A stretch of 64,000 bases of DNA from Demequina lignilytica (GTDB taxonomy: Bacteria; Actinomycetota; Actinomycetes; Actinomycetales; Demequinaceae), in NCBI RefSeq assembly GCF_030418305.1, contig NZ_JAUHPX010000008.1:1-64000 (forward strand). Direction: 5' to 3'. The notes under the pieces were generated by a model. That model had not been told where the DNA came from. It ran no database searches and worked only from the letters and a program-made list of their open reading frames with translations. Shown one piece after another: positions 38,369 to 47,209 of the stretch. The first letter of the stretch is position 1, and the number at the start of each line of letters is the position of its first letter. The translations under genes and the position numbers were made by a program.

Positions 38369-39920
38369 GCCGATCATCCATGTGGCGGGAGCGGCTCCCG
38401 CTCCCGCTGGCCTGGTCGACGCCGTGCTCGGCTACGAGGCGGCCCTGATCGCCGACGACCTCGACGCGCTGGCGGACTTCTTCGAACCCGGTCCCGACAC
38501 CGTGCGTGCCGACCGCTCGGGTGTGCTCGCCGGGCACGACCGCATCACCGGCTTCCGCGGCCGCCGCGGCGGGATCGGGGCGCGACGCGTGGTCGAGATG
38601 CGGATCCACCCGGTCGACCTCCACTCCGCGCACGTGGTGACCGTCAACGCACCCGCCGCGGGCGGCCGTGGGGCCGTGTCGCAGCTGTGGCGCCGTGCCG
38701 CGGACGGCGCCTGGCGCGTCGCCGCCGCGCATGTGTCGGCGCCCGCGCCGGCGCTCGACCGCTCCATCTGGCGCGAGATCGGCTCGCCGCTGGTGCCGGG
38801 CAGCCCGGACGGGCCCCTCGCCGGTCACACCGTCGCGGTCAAGGACCTGTTCGCGGTCGAGGGCCGGCGCATGGGGGTCGGGGTGAAGGCGTTCCTCGCC
38901 GAGGCGCCGGTGCAGCACGCGAACGCCCCCGCGGTGCAGGCGCTGCTCGACGCGGGAGCGGATGTGCTCGGCATCGCGCAGACCGATCAGTTCGCCTACT
39001 CCGTCGCGGGGCTCAACCCCGACTACGGGACCCCGCCGAACGGCGCGGTCCCCGGGGCGATCCCCGGCGGATCGAGCTCCGGTCCCGCGAGCGCGGTCGC
39101 GCTCGGCCACGCGACCATCGGGCTCGGCTCGGACACCGCAGGCTCGATCCGTGTGCCGGCCTCCTATCAGGGACTCTGGGGTCTGAGGCCGACGCACGGG
39201 GCCGTGAGCCTCGAGGGCGTCCATCCGCTCGCGCCCCGGTACGACACCGCGGGCTGGCTCACCCGCGACGGCGGGACGATGCGCACGGTGGCCGAGGCCT
39301 GCCTGGTCGGGCGTCCCGCGGTGGCGCCCGCGACGCGGCTGGTCGCCGCCCCGGCGGTCGGGATGGCGTGCGCACCCGAGGTGCGCGCCGCGTTCCACGC
39401 CGCGCTCGAGCGGCTGGTCGAGGGCGGGCGGGAGATCTCGCCGGTCGACGTCCCGGACCTGGGCGAGCTCCTGATGGCGTTCCGCGTGACGCAGTCCGCG
39501 GAGGCCTGGCGCAGCGACGGCGACTGGGTCGCGTCGCACCCGGGCGCGCTCGCACCCGACGTCCAGGCGCGCTTCGACTGGGCGCGCGACGTCACGCCCG
39601 AGCGCGAGCAGGACGCCCTGGCGGACGTCACGCGCCTGGCGATCGCGATCGAGGAGTCGCTCGGCGACTCGGTGCTGCTGCTGCCGTCCGCCGCCTCCGC
39701 AGCCCCGTCCCTGGACGCGGACGAGTCGACGCTCGAGTCGCGGCGGCAGGCGACCCTGAGCATGACCGCCATCGCGGGGCTCACGGGACGTCCGGGGCTC
39801 TCCGTCCCGCTGCTCCACACCCCCGGGGGGCCGGTCGGGCTGTGCCTGGTCGGTCCCAAGGACTCGGAGCGCGCCCTGGTCGCCCTCGGTCTCGCCCTGG
39901 AGCGCGAGCTCGCGCCGTAA
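38361..39920 (+). CDS. AtzH-like (DUF3225) domain fused to an amidase-signature hydrolase
   Basis: 519 aa; GTG start inside the preceding gene. Residues ~1-130 are a SnoaL-like cone fold of the DUF3225/AtzH/HpxZ type (YEAALIADDLDALADFFEPG, LAGHDRITGFRGRRGG). Residues ~135-519 are an amidase-signature domain with the Ser-cisSer-Lys triad: Lys161 in VKDLF, cis-Ser in GGSSSGP and nucleophile Ser in DTAGSIRVPAS. In Klebsiella hpx and Pseudomonas atz clusters a DUF3225 protein and an amidase are separate neighbours acting on ureide-type amides. Here they are one chain next to pucG, whose product is oxalurate. Confidence 0.88.
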   Translation: MPEPIIHVAGAAPAPAGLVDAVLGYEAALIADDLDALADFFEPGPDTVRADRSGVLAGHDRITGFRGRRGGIGARRVVEMRIHPVDLHSAHVVTVNAPAAGGRGAVSQLWRRAADGAWRVAAAHVSAPAPALDRSIWREIGSPLVPGSPDGPLAGHTVAVKDLFAVEGRRMGVGVKAFLAEAPVQHANAPAVQALLDAGADVLGIAQTDQFAYSVAGLNPDYGTPPNGAVPGAIPGGSSSGPASAVALGHATIGLGSDTAGSIRVPASYQGLWGLRPTHGAVSLEGVHPLAPRYDTAGWLTRDGGTMRTVAEACLVGRPAVAPATRLVAAPAVGMACAPEVRAAFHAALERLVEGGREISPVDVPDLGELLMAFRVTQSAEAWRSDGDWVASHPGALAPDVQARFDWARDVTPEREQDALADVTRLAIAIEESLGDSVLLLPSAASAAPSLDADESTLESRRQATLSMTAIAGLTGRPGLSVPLLHTPGGPVGLCLVGPKDSERALVALGLALERELAP

Positions 39921-39949
39921 CAACGGCGTCACACCCGTCCGTCACACTG

Positions 39950-39970
39950 TGTAGGTCACATCAACATTCC
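39950..39970 (+). promoter_or_regulatory. Purine-island shared site 1
   Basis: TGTAG-N5-ATC-N-ACATTCC, 11 bases before the pucG start codon at 39982. It matches the sites at 49575 and 55755 in the same spacing, with one substitution in the left half (TGTAG for TGTTG). Confidence 0.55.
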
Positions 39971-39981
39971 CGGAGGCGCGC

Positions 39982-41208
39982 ATGTCCCTGCCCGGCCCGA
40001 TCGATCCGCCCGCCCGGCTGCTCATGGGCCCCGGCCCGATCACCGCCGACCCGCGGGTGCTGCGGGCCATGTCCGCGCAGCTGGTCGGCCAGTACGACCC
40101 GTTCATGACCGACGCGATGAACGAGGTCATGGGGCTGTACCGGCAGGTGTTCGTCACCGGGAACCAGCAGACGCTCCTGATCGACTCGACCGCCCGCGGT
40201 GCGATCGAGGCCGCGCTGGTGTCGCTGCTCGAACCCGGGGACCGCGTGCTCGTCCCCGTCATGGGACGCTTCGGGCACCTGCTCGTGGAGATCGCCCAGC
40301 GGTGCGGAGCGGAGGTCCACACGGTCGACATCGAGTGGGGCCGGATCGCCGAGCTCGACGTCATCGAGGCCGCCCTCGAGCGCGTGCGTCCGACGCTGCT
40401 CGCGACGGTTCACGGCGACACCTCGACCACGGTGCTGCAGCCCTTCGACGGGCTCAAGGAGCTGTGCGAACGGTACGACTGCCTGCTGTACGCGGACGTC
40501 ACCGCGACCATCGGCGGCAACCCGTTCCTCACCGACGCCTGGGGCGTGGACGCCGCGACCGGCGGCCTGCAGAAGTGCCTCGGCGGACCCTCGGGCTCCG
40601 CGCCGGCCACCTTCTCCGCGCGCGCGGTCGAGGTGATCGAGCGGCGCAAGTCGATCGAGGCCGGCATCCGCGCCGAGGGCGACGCCGTCGCGGCGCACCC
40701 GATCCGGTCGAACTACTTCGATCTGGGCATGATCTTCGACTACTGGTCGTCGCGCCGCCTCAACCACCACACCGAGGCCACCACCATGCTCTACGGGGCG
40801 CGCGAGTGCGCGCGGCTGGTGCTCGAGGAGGGGCTGGAGGCCTACCAGGCGCGTCACGCCCTCCACGGGCGGGCGATGCTCGCGGGCGTCCAGGGGCTCG
40901 GCCTCGAGGTGTTCGGTGATCTCGAGCACAAGATGGCGAACATCGTCGGCGTCGCCATCCCCGACGGCGTCGACGGCGAGGCCGTCCGCGGCACGATGCT
41001 GGCGGACTTCGGCATCGAGATCGGCACCTCCTTCGGGCCGCTCGCGGGCAGGGTGTGGCGGATCGGGACCATGGGGTACAACGCCCGGACCGACGCCGTC
41101 CTCACCACGCTGAGCGCCCTCGAGACCGTGCTGCGCCGCGTCGGCGTCGCGGTGCCGACGGGCGGCGGCGTCGACGCCGCGTACGACGCCTACGGCGCGG
41201 CGGCATGA
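39982..41208 (+). CDS. pucG: (S)-ureidoglycine-glyoxylate aminotransferase
   Basis: PLP aminotransferase class V, 408 aa, that converts ureidoglycine and glyoxylate to oxalurate and glycine. PLP lysine Lys198 (GLQKCLGGPSG). Gln37 (LVGQYDP) and Asn261 (RLNHHTEAT) sit where PucG enzymes carry the Gln/Asn pair that, as I recall, separates them from alanine-glyoxylate aminotransferases. RBS CCGGAGG. It overlaps the allantoate amidohydrolase gene by 4 bases, which makes the substrate ureidoglycine. Confidence 0.88.
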   Translation: MSLPGPIDPPARLLMGPGPITADPRVLRAMSAQLVGQYDPFMTDAMNEVMGLYRQVFVTGNQQTLLIDSTARGAIEAALVSLLEPGDRVLVPVMGRFGHLLVEIAQRCGAEVHTVDIEWGRIAELDVIEAALERVRPTLLATVHGDTSTTVLQPFDGLKELCERYDCLLYADVTATIGGNPFLTDAWGVDAATGGLQKCLGGPSGSAPATFSARAVEVIERRKSIEAGIRAEGDAVAAHPIRSNYFDLGMIFDYWSSRRLNHHTEATTMLYGARECARLVLEEGLEAYQARHALHGRAMLAGVQGLGLEVFGDLEHKMANIVGVAIPDGVDGEAVRGTMLADFGIEIGTSFGPLAGRVWRIGTMGYNARTDAVLTTLSALETVLRRVGVAVPTGGGVDAAYDAYGAAA

Positions 41209-42449
41209 CCCGCGCCGACCAGGCGACCGCGGTCGACGCCGCTGAGGTGCTCGCGCGGTGCGACCACCTCGGCACCCTGACCGCCGTGCCCGGCATCGTC
41301 CACCGCGCCTACCTCACGCCGGAGCACGCGGCGGCGAACGCGGCGACCGCCGCGTGGATGGCCGCCGCCGGCATGGACACCTGGACCGACGCTGCGGGCA
41401 ACATCGTCGGACGCTACGAGGGCGCGGACCCGGAGGCGCCGGTGCTGCTGCTCGGCTCGCACCTGGACACCGTCCCGAACGCCGGCCGCTACGACGGTCC
41501 GCTAGGGGTGATGCTCGCGATCGCGGTGGTCGCCCGGCTCCACGAGCGCGGCGAGCGCCTGCCGTTCCCGATCGAGGTCATCGGCTTCGGCGACGAGGAA
41601 GGGACGCGCTTCGGCTCGACCCTGCTCGGCTCGCGCGCGGTCGCCGGCACCTGGGACCCGCGCTGGTGGGAGCTCCGCGACGCCGAGGGCGTGACCCTGG
41701 TCGAGGCGTTCCAGACCTTCGGGCTGGACCCGTCGCGCGTCGGCGAGGCCGCCCACGACCCGCAGCGGGTGCTCGGCTACCTCGAGGCCCACATCGAGCA
41801 GGGGCCGTACCTCGAGGAGGCAGGGCGACCCCTGGGCGTGGTGTCCGCGATCGCGGGAGCGCATCGTTTCCAGCTCACCATCACCGGCAAGGCCGGCCAC
41901 GCGGGCGGCGTCCCGATGGACCGCCGGCGCGATGCGCTCGTGGGTGCGTCGCAGGCGGTGCTCGACATCGAGCGGCTCGCCCGCGAGATGGACTGCGTCG
42001 CGACCGTGGGGATGATCGAGGTGGCGCCGGGCGCGGCCAACGTGATCCCCGGCGAGGCGAGCTTCTCGCTCGACGTGCGCGCCGCGACGGATGAGGGGCG
42101 TGACGCCTGCTGGCGTGCCATCCAGGACGCGATCCAGGAGTTCTGCCAGGAGCGACGCCTGGTCCTGTCCATCGAGGAGACGCACTCGGCGCCCGCGGAG
42201 GCGCCCGCACCGCGCCTGGTCGACGCCGTCCGCGCGGGGATCGCCGCGACCGGCGACGACGACCCGCTGGTGCTCCTGTCGAAGGCGGGCCATGACGCGA
42301 TGGCGATCGCCGCGATGACCGACTGGGCGATGCTGTTCATCGCGTGCGCCGGCGGCGTGAGCCACCACCCCGCCGAGGCCGTCACGGAGGCCGATGTCGC
42401 GGCCGCTCTCGACGCCTTCGAGGCGGCGGTGGTGAGCCTCGTGCGATAG
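41205..42449 (+). CDS. Allantoate amidohydrolase
   Basis: M20-fold metallohydrolase, 414 aa, PucF/AllC group: allantoate to ureidoglycine, CO2 and ammonia. Motifs: LLGSHLDTVPNAGRYDGPLGV (metal site; cited in outline), GDEEGTRFG, the lid-domain AGHAGGVPMDRR, SKAGHDAMA and GGVSHHPAE. ATG 41205 lies in the pucG stop overlap. Direct coupling to pucG suggests channelling of unstable ureidoglycine. Confidence 0.9.
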   Translation: MTRADQATAVDAAEVLARCDHLGTLTAVPGIVHRAYLTPEHAAANAATAAWMAAAGMDTWTDAAGNIVGRYEGADPEAPVLLLGSHLDTVPNAGRYDGPLGVMLAIAVVARLHERGERLPFPIEVIGFGDEEGTRFGSTLLGSRAVAGTWDPRWWELRDAEGVTLVEAFQTFGLDPSRVGEAAHDPQRVLGYLEAHIEQGPYLEEAGRPLGVVSAIAGAHRFQLTITGKAGHAGGVPMDRRRDALVGASQAVLDIERLAREMDCVATVGMIEVAPGAANVIPGEASFSLDVRAATDEGRDACWRAIQDAIQEFCQERRLVLSIEETHSAPAEAPAPRLVDAVRAGIAATGDDDPLVLLSKAGHDAMAIAAMTDWAMLFIACAGGVSHHPAEAVTEADVAAALDAFEAAVVSLVR

Positions 42450-42489
42450 CGGCGGTACAGTCGAGTCCTCATCGAGTGAGGGGCACATC

Positions 42490-42891
42490 GTGAGGACTCT
42501 GGTGGAGGAGCGCGGCCGCGTGAGCGTGGTCCGGCGCGGCAACCTCCGCTGGCACGTCGCCGGACAGGTCATGGTCGGCGCCTACCTGCTGCTCCTGGTG
42601 CGCAGCGTGCTGCTGGTCAAGGGCGGCGCGATGATCCTCACGGTGCTGCCGCTGGTCGCGGGCGGGGCCATGGCGCTGCTGGTGCCGGGGATCGTCGTGA
42701 TCCTGATGGTGGGGCGCGACGGGCGCACCCGCGTCGCCGAGATCGTGCGCGAGACGCCGTTGTCCGACGGAGTGCTGCTCACCGTCAAGGACGTCTCGGG
42801 CAAGGTCCGCGAGTACCTGGTGACCCGCGAGCTGGCGGACCGCTGCCGCGCGGCGATGCGTCGCGGGAGCGCGCGGCGCAACCCGCGCTGA
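42490..42891 (+). CDS. Small membrane protein, unknown
   Basis: 133 aa, GTG start at 42490 with GAGGGG upstream and a TACAGT -10-like box at 42456. Two hydrophobic segments (~24-44 and ~49-75) are followed by a charged cytosolic tail (~78-133). No family recognised. It may simply be downstream of the ureide operon; it ends 7 bases from the convergent mocA-like gene. Confidence 0.6.
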   Translation: MRTLVEERGRVSVVRRGNLRWHVAGQVMVGAYLLLLVRSVLLVKGGAMILTVLPLVAGGAMALLVPGIVVILMVGRDGRTRVAEIVRETPLSDGVLLTVKDVSGKVREYLVTRELADRCRAAMRRGSARRNPR

Positions 42892-42898
42892 GCGGGTG

Positions 42899-43459
42899 CT
42901 ACTGCGCGTCGACGTCGTCGGCGGCGCCCAGCCCGGTGCAGTCGACCTCCGTCACGTGGTGCGCGCTCAGGTAGTGCGCCGCGCCGCGCGAGCCGCCGAC
43001 CGTGGCGAGCAGCGGCCCGAGGTGCGCCCCGCCCACGAGCACCGGGTGTCCCGGGCTGCCACCGTCGTTGGCACGGGCCAGGACCGTCGGGTCGCCCGTC
43101 CACAGCGCGGCGACGCGGGTGACCGCCTCGGGCTCCAGGTGCGGCAGGTCCACGAGCGTCACCAGCACGGCCTGCGCGTGCACCGCGCGCGCCACCTCGA
43201 TCCCGGCGTGAAGGCTCGCGCCGATGCCCTCGCGCCAGCGCTCCGCGACCACGCCGTGGGCCCCGTGAGGCAGCAGGTGGCGCGCCTCCTCGGCGCCCGC
43301 GCCCAGCACGGCGATGACCGTGGAGCAGCCGGCGTCCGCGAGCAGCCCGCACGCGCGCGGGAGCCAGGCCCCCGCATCGTCCCGTGCCAGGGCCTTCGGC
43401 ATGCCGAAACGGGTGCCCGCACCCGCGGCGAGCACCACCCCGACCAGGCCTTCCGCCAT
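42899..43459 (-). CDS. MobA/MocA-like molybdenum-cofactor nucleotidyltransferase
   Basis: 186 aa. Begins GLVGVVLAAGAGTRFGMPKAL, the GlmU/MobA-type nucleotide-binding signature, and has VTLVDLPHL (metal-binding Asp) and GSPGHPVLVG. The MocA group makes the cytosine dinucleotide form of molybdopterin needed by xanthine dehydrogenases, and the xdh genes lie in this island. The start at 43459 is preferred over 43468 because the latter ATG overlaps the TAGGAT -10 box. Confidence 0.82.
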   Translation of the reverse strand: MAEGLVGVVLAAGAGTRFGMPKALARDDAGAWLPRACGLLADAGCSTVIAVLGAGAEEARHLLPHGAHGVVAERWREGIGASLHAGIEVARAVHAQAVLVTLVDLPHLEPEAVTRVAALWTGDPTVLARANDGGSPGHPVLVGGAHLGPLLATVGGSRGAAHYLSAHHVTEVDCTGLGAADDVDAQ

Positions 43460-43466
43460 GTCTCGC

Positions 43467-43476
43467 ATCCTAGGAT
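43467..43476. promoter_or_regulatory. Back-to-back -10 boxes in one palindrome
   Basis: ATCCTAGGAT reads TAGGAT on each strand. Rightward, 6 bases separate it from the OHCU decarboxylase ATG (43483). Leftward, 7 bases separate it from the mocA-like ATG (43459). Both genes would be leaderless and their promoters mutually exclusive. Confidence 0.7.
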
Positions 43477-43482
43477 GGAAGC

Positions 43483-43956
43483 ATGATCGAACCCACTCGG
43501 AACGACCTCCTCACGTGCCTGCGAGTCGAGCGCTGGGCGGACACGGTGGCGTCGCGCGCGTACGGGGGCATGCTCGAGCTCGAGCGGGCCGCCGTCTCGG
43601 CCGCGACGCCGTTGACGCCCACGGAGATCGAGGAGGCGCTCGCGGCGCACCCGCGGATCGGGGATCGCCGCGAGGGCGAGGATGCGGAGGCGCGGTTCTC
43701 CCGCGCCGAGCAGGCGTCCTCGGAGTCCGAGGACGAGGCGCTCGCGGCGCACCTGGCGGACCTGAACGCGCTGTACGAGAAGCGGTTCGGGCGCGTGTTC
43801 CTCATCCGCGCGGCCGGGCGGTCGCGTGCGGAGATCGTCGCCGAGCTCGAGAGGAGGCTCGGCAACGACGACGTGGCCGAGCTCGCGGAGGTCGCCGACC
43901 AGCTGCGCGGCATCGCCCTGCTGCGCCTGCGCCAGATCTATGGAGGTGAGTCATGA
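43483..43956 (+). CDS. OHCU decarboxylase
   Basis: 2-oxo-4-hydroxy-4-carboxy-5-ureidoimidazoline decarboxylase (UraD/PucL N-terminal type), 157 aa: forms S-allantoin. HPRIGDR carries the catalytic His; FLIRAAGRSRAEI and a helical bundle complete the family pattern. It overlaps the HIU hydrolase gene by 4 bases. Here it is separate from uricase, unlike the fused Bacillus PucL. Confidence 0.93.
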   Translation: MIEPTRNDLLTCLRVERWADTVASRAYGGMLELERAAVSAATPLTPTEIEEALAAHPRIGDRREGEDAEARFSRAEQASSESEDEALAAHLADLNALYEKRFGRVFLIRAAGRSRAEIVAELERRLGNDDVAELAEVADQLRGIALLRLRQIYGGES

Positions 43957-44273
43957 GCCACGTGACCACGCATGTGCTGGATTCCGTCCACGGCCGCCCC
44001 GCGGCCGGGCTGAGCGTGCGGCTGCTGCACGGCGACGTCGAGGTCGCCACGGGGGTGACGGACGCCGACGGCCGGGTGTCCTCCCTGGGTCCCGATCAGC
44101 TCCATGAGGGCACGTACCAGCTGGTCTTCGCCACGGGCGCCTGGTTCGCGGACCGCGGCATCGCGACGTTCTACCCCGAGGTGCGCATCGCGTTCGGGGT
44201 CGACGGTGACCCGCACTATCACGTGCCGCTGCTCCTCAGCCCCTTCGGGTACTCGACGTACCGGGGCTCCTGA
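43953..44273 (+). CDS. 5-hydroxyisourate hydrolase
   Basis: Transthyretin-like tetrameric enzyme (PucM/HiuH), 106 aa, that converts 5-hydroxyisourate to OHCU. N-terminal HVLDSVHGRPA, and the diagnostic C-terminal YRGS, are present; HYHVPLLLSPFGYSTYRGS completes the active site in outline. ATGA overlap with the OHCU decarboxylase. Confidence 0.96.
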   Translation: MSHVTTHVLDSVHGRPAAGLSVRLLHGDVEVATGVTDADGRVSSLGPDQLHEGTYQLVFATGAWFADRGIATFYPEVRIAFGVDGDPHYHVPLLLSPFGYSTYRGS

Positions 44274-44302
44274 GCGGACCCTCACGCCCCCGGTCCACCG
44301 GC

Positions 44303-44388
44303 GGGGCCGGGTGTCCGACCACCCCATGAAGCGATTCGTGTCGGACTCCCCGCCGGAACGGTCCCCATGAAGGGAATCCGGACGGCCC
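44303..44388. repeat. Imperfect inverted-repeat region
   Basis: GGGGCC with GTCCG at the left and CGGACGGCCC at the right can pair, and GTCCGAC (44313) pairs with GTCGGAC (44340). CCCATGAAG occurs twice (about 44323 and 44364). It looks structurally like the elements at 29251 and 37045, but sequence similarity is weak. The gap 44274-44442 has no gene. Confidence 0.35.
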
Positions 44389-44442
44389 GAGGGTAGTTGA
44401 CGCGTCCAGGAATGGAGCCGGAGTCGTGTACGTTCTGCGGGC

Positions 44443-45093
44443 ATGACTATCGAGATCGAGATCTGGTCGGACATCGCGTGCCCCTGGTGCTACCTGGGCA
44501 AGAGGCGGCTCGAGGAGGCCATCAGCGCCTCGGGCGACGACGTCGCCGTCCGGTACCGCAGCTTCCAGCTCGACCCCACCATCCCCGCCGGTCAGGCGAC
44601 CCCGCACGCCGAGGCCCTCGCGAAGAAGTTCAACACGACGCCGGACCGTGTCAAGGAGATGAACGGCCGGCTCGAGTCGCTCGGCGCCGAGGCCGGCATC
44701 GCCTACGACTTCGACCGGTACATGTCGACCAACACCCGCGACGCTCACCGAGTGCTGCATCTCGCGCACGCGCACGGGCTCGGCGCGCAGATGAAGGAGC
44801 GCCTGATGAAGGCGCAGTTCTCCGAGGGTGCCGTGGTCTCCGACGCGGACACCCTGGTGGCGCTCGCGACCGAGGTGGGGCTGGACGCGGACCTGGTGCG
44901 CGGCGTGCTCGACTCCGACGCGTACGACGCCGATGTCCAGGCCGACATCGACCAGGCCGCGGCCTACGGTGCGACCGGGGTGCCGTTCTTCGTGTTCGAC
45001 CGCGCGTTCGCGGTGTCCGGCGCCCAGCCGGTCGAGACCTTCGCCCTCGCGCTGTCCAAGGCGCGCGAGGCGCGCGAGTCCGCGACCGTGTGA
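44443..45093 (+). CDS. DsbA-family oxidoreductase (FrnE-like)
   Basis: 216 aa thioredoxin-fold protein with an inserted helical domain. The redox motif is C13-P-W-C16 in SDIACPWCYLG; the cis-Pro loop is GVPFFVFD. No signal peptide, so it is cytosolic. FrnE-type proteins act as disulfide isomerases or in stress. A TACGTT box lies 8 bases before the ATG. Confidence 0.9.
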   Translation: MTIEIEIWSDIACPWCYLGKRRLEEAISASGDDVAVRYRSFQLDPTIPAGQATPHAEALAKKFNTTPDRVKEMNGRLESLGAEAGIAYDFDRYMSTNTRDAHRVLHLAHAHGLGAQMKERLMKAQFSEGAVVSDADTLVALATEVGLDADLVRGVLDSDAYDADVQADIDQAAAYGATGVPFFVFDRAFAVSGAQPVETFALALSKAREARESATV

Positions 45094-45097
45094 CGCG

Positions 45098-45133
45098 ACG
45101 AGGGGCCGGGTCCCGTCGGACCCGGCCCCTCGT
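45098..45133. terminator. Bidirectional terminator hairpin
   Basis: A perfect 16-bp stem, 45098-45113 with 45118-45133, has a 4-base loop between the convergent DsbA-like gene and pgi. Confidence 0.85.
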
Positions 45134-45148
45134 GTCAGTCCCGCGGGA

Positions 45149-46828
45149 CTACGAACGGTTCGCGCGGTAGTACGCGATCAGCGCCTGGGTGGACGCGTCC
45201 TGCGCGGCGAGCGCCGCATCGTCGCCCTCGATGGCCGGGGCGATCTCGAGGGCGAGCTTCTTGCCCAGCTCGACGCCCCACTGGTCGAACGCGTTGATGC
45301 CCCACACCACCGACTGGGTGAAGGTGATGTGCTCGTACAGCGCGATGAGCTGGCCCAGCACCGACGGCGTGAGCGACGGCGCGAAGATCGAGGTGGTCGG
45401 GCGGTTGCCGGCGAAGGTGCGCGCGGCGACCAGTGCGCCGGTGGTGCCCTCCGCCTCGACCTCCTCGGCCGTCTTGCCGAAGGCGAGCGCCTTGGTCTGC
45501 GCAAGGAAGTTCGCGAGGAACAACGCGTGGACGTCCTGGCCGCCGTCCTCGAGCGGGTACGCGGGGTTGACCACCGCGATGAAGTCCGCCGGGATCAGCT
45601 TGGTGCCCTGGTGGATCAGCTGGTAGAAGGCGTGCTGGCCGTTGGTGCCGGGCTCGCCCCAGAAGATCTCGCCGGTCTCGGTGGTGACGGGGGTGCCGTC
45701 CCACTTCACGGACTTGCCGTTGGACTCCATGGTGAGCTGCTGGAGGTACGCGGCGAACCGGTGCAGCTGCTGGGCATAGGGCAGCACCGCGTGCGACTGG
45801 GCGCCCAGGAAGTTGACGTACCAGACGTTGAGCAGGCCCATGAGGACGGGCACGTTCTCCTCGAGCGGGGTCTCGGCGACGTGGCGGTCGACAGCGTGGA
45901 AGCCGGCGAGCAGCTCGCGGAACACGTCCGGGCCGAGCGAGATGGCGAGCGACAGGCCGATCGCCGAGTCGACCGAGTAGCGGCCGCCCACCCAGTCCCA
46001 GAAGCCGAATGCGTTGGTCGGGTCGATGCCGAAGGCCGCGACCTTGTCCAGCGCGGTGGAGACGGCGACGAAGTGGTGGGCGACGGCGGCGTCCTTCTCC
46101 GCGTCGGTCGAGACGGGCACGCCTGCGGCGCCCAGCGTCTCCCACAGCCAGTCGCGCGCGAGGCGTGCGTTGGTGAGCGTCTCGAGGGTGGTGAACGTCT
46201 TCGAGGCGACGATGAACAGCGTGGTCTCGGGGTCGAGGCCCTTGACCTTCTGGCCCATGTCCGTGGGGTCGATGTTCGACACGAAGCGCGCCTCGATGCC
46301 CGCGGTCGCGTACGGCTCGAGGGCCTCGTAGGCCATGACGGGCCCGAGGTCCGAGCCGCCGATCCCGATGTTGACGATGTGCGTGACCTTCTTGCCGGTG
46401 ACGCCCTTCCACTCGCCGGAGCGGACCCGGGTGGCGAACGCGTCGATCGCGCTCAGCACGGACTGGACGTCCGTGTCGACGTCCTGGCCGTCCACGACCA
46501 GCGCGGGCTGTGCGCCCGCCGGGCGACGGAGCGCGGTGTGCAGCACCGCGCGGTCCTCGGTCGTGTTGATGTGCTCCCCGGCGAGCATGGCCGCGTAGCG
46601 CGAGGCGACGCCGGTCTCCTCGGCGAGCTTGACCAGCGACGCGAGGATCTCGTCGGTGACGAGGTTCTTCGACAGGTCGACATGGAGGTCCGCGAGGGGG
46701 AGCGAGAAACGCTCGACGCGGGTCGCGTCCTCGGCGAACCAGGCGCGGAGGTCGGGGGCGAATCCGTCCTTGAGGGCGGAGAGCTCGGCCCAGGCGGACG
46801 TGGTCGTGGGATCGATGGGTGCAGTCAC
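45149..46828 (-). CDS. pgi: Glucose-6-phosphate isomerase
   Basis: Glycolytic interconversion of glucose 6-phosphate and fructose 6-phosphate; 559 aa. The GTG start at 46828 lies 7 bases after TAGCCT on its strand, a leaderless arrangement. Signature motifs: [47 protein letters not shown] in outline and the C-terminal [11 protein letters not shown] housekeeping gene inside the purine island. Confidence 0.95.
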   Translation of the reverse strand: MTAPIDPTTTSAWAELSALKDGFAPDLRAWFAEDATRVERFSLPLADLHVDLSKNLVTDEILASLVKLAEETGVASRYAAMLAGEHINTTEDRAVLHTALRRPAGAQPALVVDGQDVDTDVQSVLSAIDAFATRVRSGEWKGVTGKKVTHIVNIGIGGSDLGPVMAYEALEPYATAGIEARFVSNIDPTDMGQKVKGLDPETTLFIVASKTFTTLETLTNARLARDWLWETLGAAGVPVSTDAEKDAAVAHHFVAVSTALDKVAAFGIDPTNAFGFWDWVGGRYSVDSAIGLSLAISLGPDVFRELLAGFHAVDRHVAETPLEENVPVLMGLLNVWYVNFLGAQSHAVLPYAQQLHRFAAYLQQLTMESNGKSVKWDGTPVTTETGEIFWGEPGTNGQHAFYQLIHQGTKLIPADFIAVVNPAYPLEDGGQDVHALFLANFLAQTKALAFGKTAEEVEAEGTTGALVAARTFAGNRPTTSIFAPSLTPSVLGQLIALYEHITFTQSVVWGINAFDQWGVELGKKLALEIAPAIEGDDAALAAQDASTQALIAYYRANRS

Positions 46829-46884
46829 GGTTGCCAGGCTAGTCCGAGTCGGGACGATGCGCGTAGGACCTGGGTGGGGCGGCG

Positions 46885-47175
46885 TCAGGCGGACTCGGTC
46901 GCCCGGGCATCGGTCCTCGCCGCGGCATCGGCGGCGCCGCGCGGCGCGAGCGTCTGGATCACGACGGCGGCTCCGACGAGCGCCGCCGCGAGCGGCATCG
47001 CGAAGTTGTGCAGCACCGCCGTCACGATCCCGAACACGTGCAGCGCGGGCTCGGCGTTGAAGCCCACCACGTCCTGGAACCAGACCAGCAGGTTGGTGCC
47101 GTAGACGGACATCAGCACGCCCACGGCGAGCAGCACCCCTGCCCAGATCAGGCACCTCTTGGCGACCGGATGCAT
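46885..47175 (-). CDS. Small two-helix membrane protein, unknown
   Basis: 96 aa; start after GAGGGGGG. Two membrane spans (~8-32 and ~45-75) with a short loop and an Ala-rich, charged C-terminus. Not recognised. It follows the guanine deaminase gene by 34 bases on the same strand and may be its last co-transcribed gene. Confidence 0.55.
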   Translation of the reverse strand: MHPVAKRCLIWAGVLLAVGVLMSVYGTNLLVWFQDVVGFNAEPALHVFGIVTAVLHNFAMPLAAALVGAAVVIQTLAPRGAADAAARTDARATESA

Positions 47176-47209
47176 GTGAACCCCCCTCGTACACGCCGTC
47201 CTGTGGAGC

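Noticed and set aside
41205-42449. Calling both M20 proteins allantoate amidohydrolase with equal confidence
   Set aside because: Only this copy is coupled to pucG; the one at 22074-23321 is embedded in the hut operon and probably has another substrate.
43457-43468. Start of the mocA-like gene at 43468
   Set aside because: That ATG overlaps the TAGGAT box; the ATG at 43459 fits a leaderless start and the family N-terminus.
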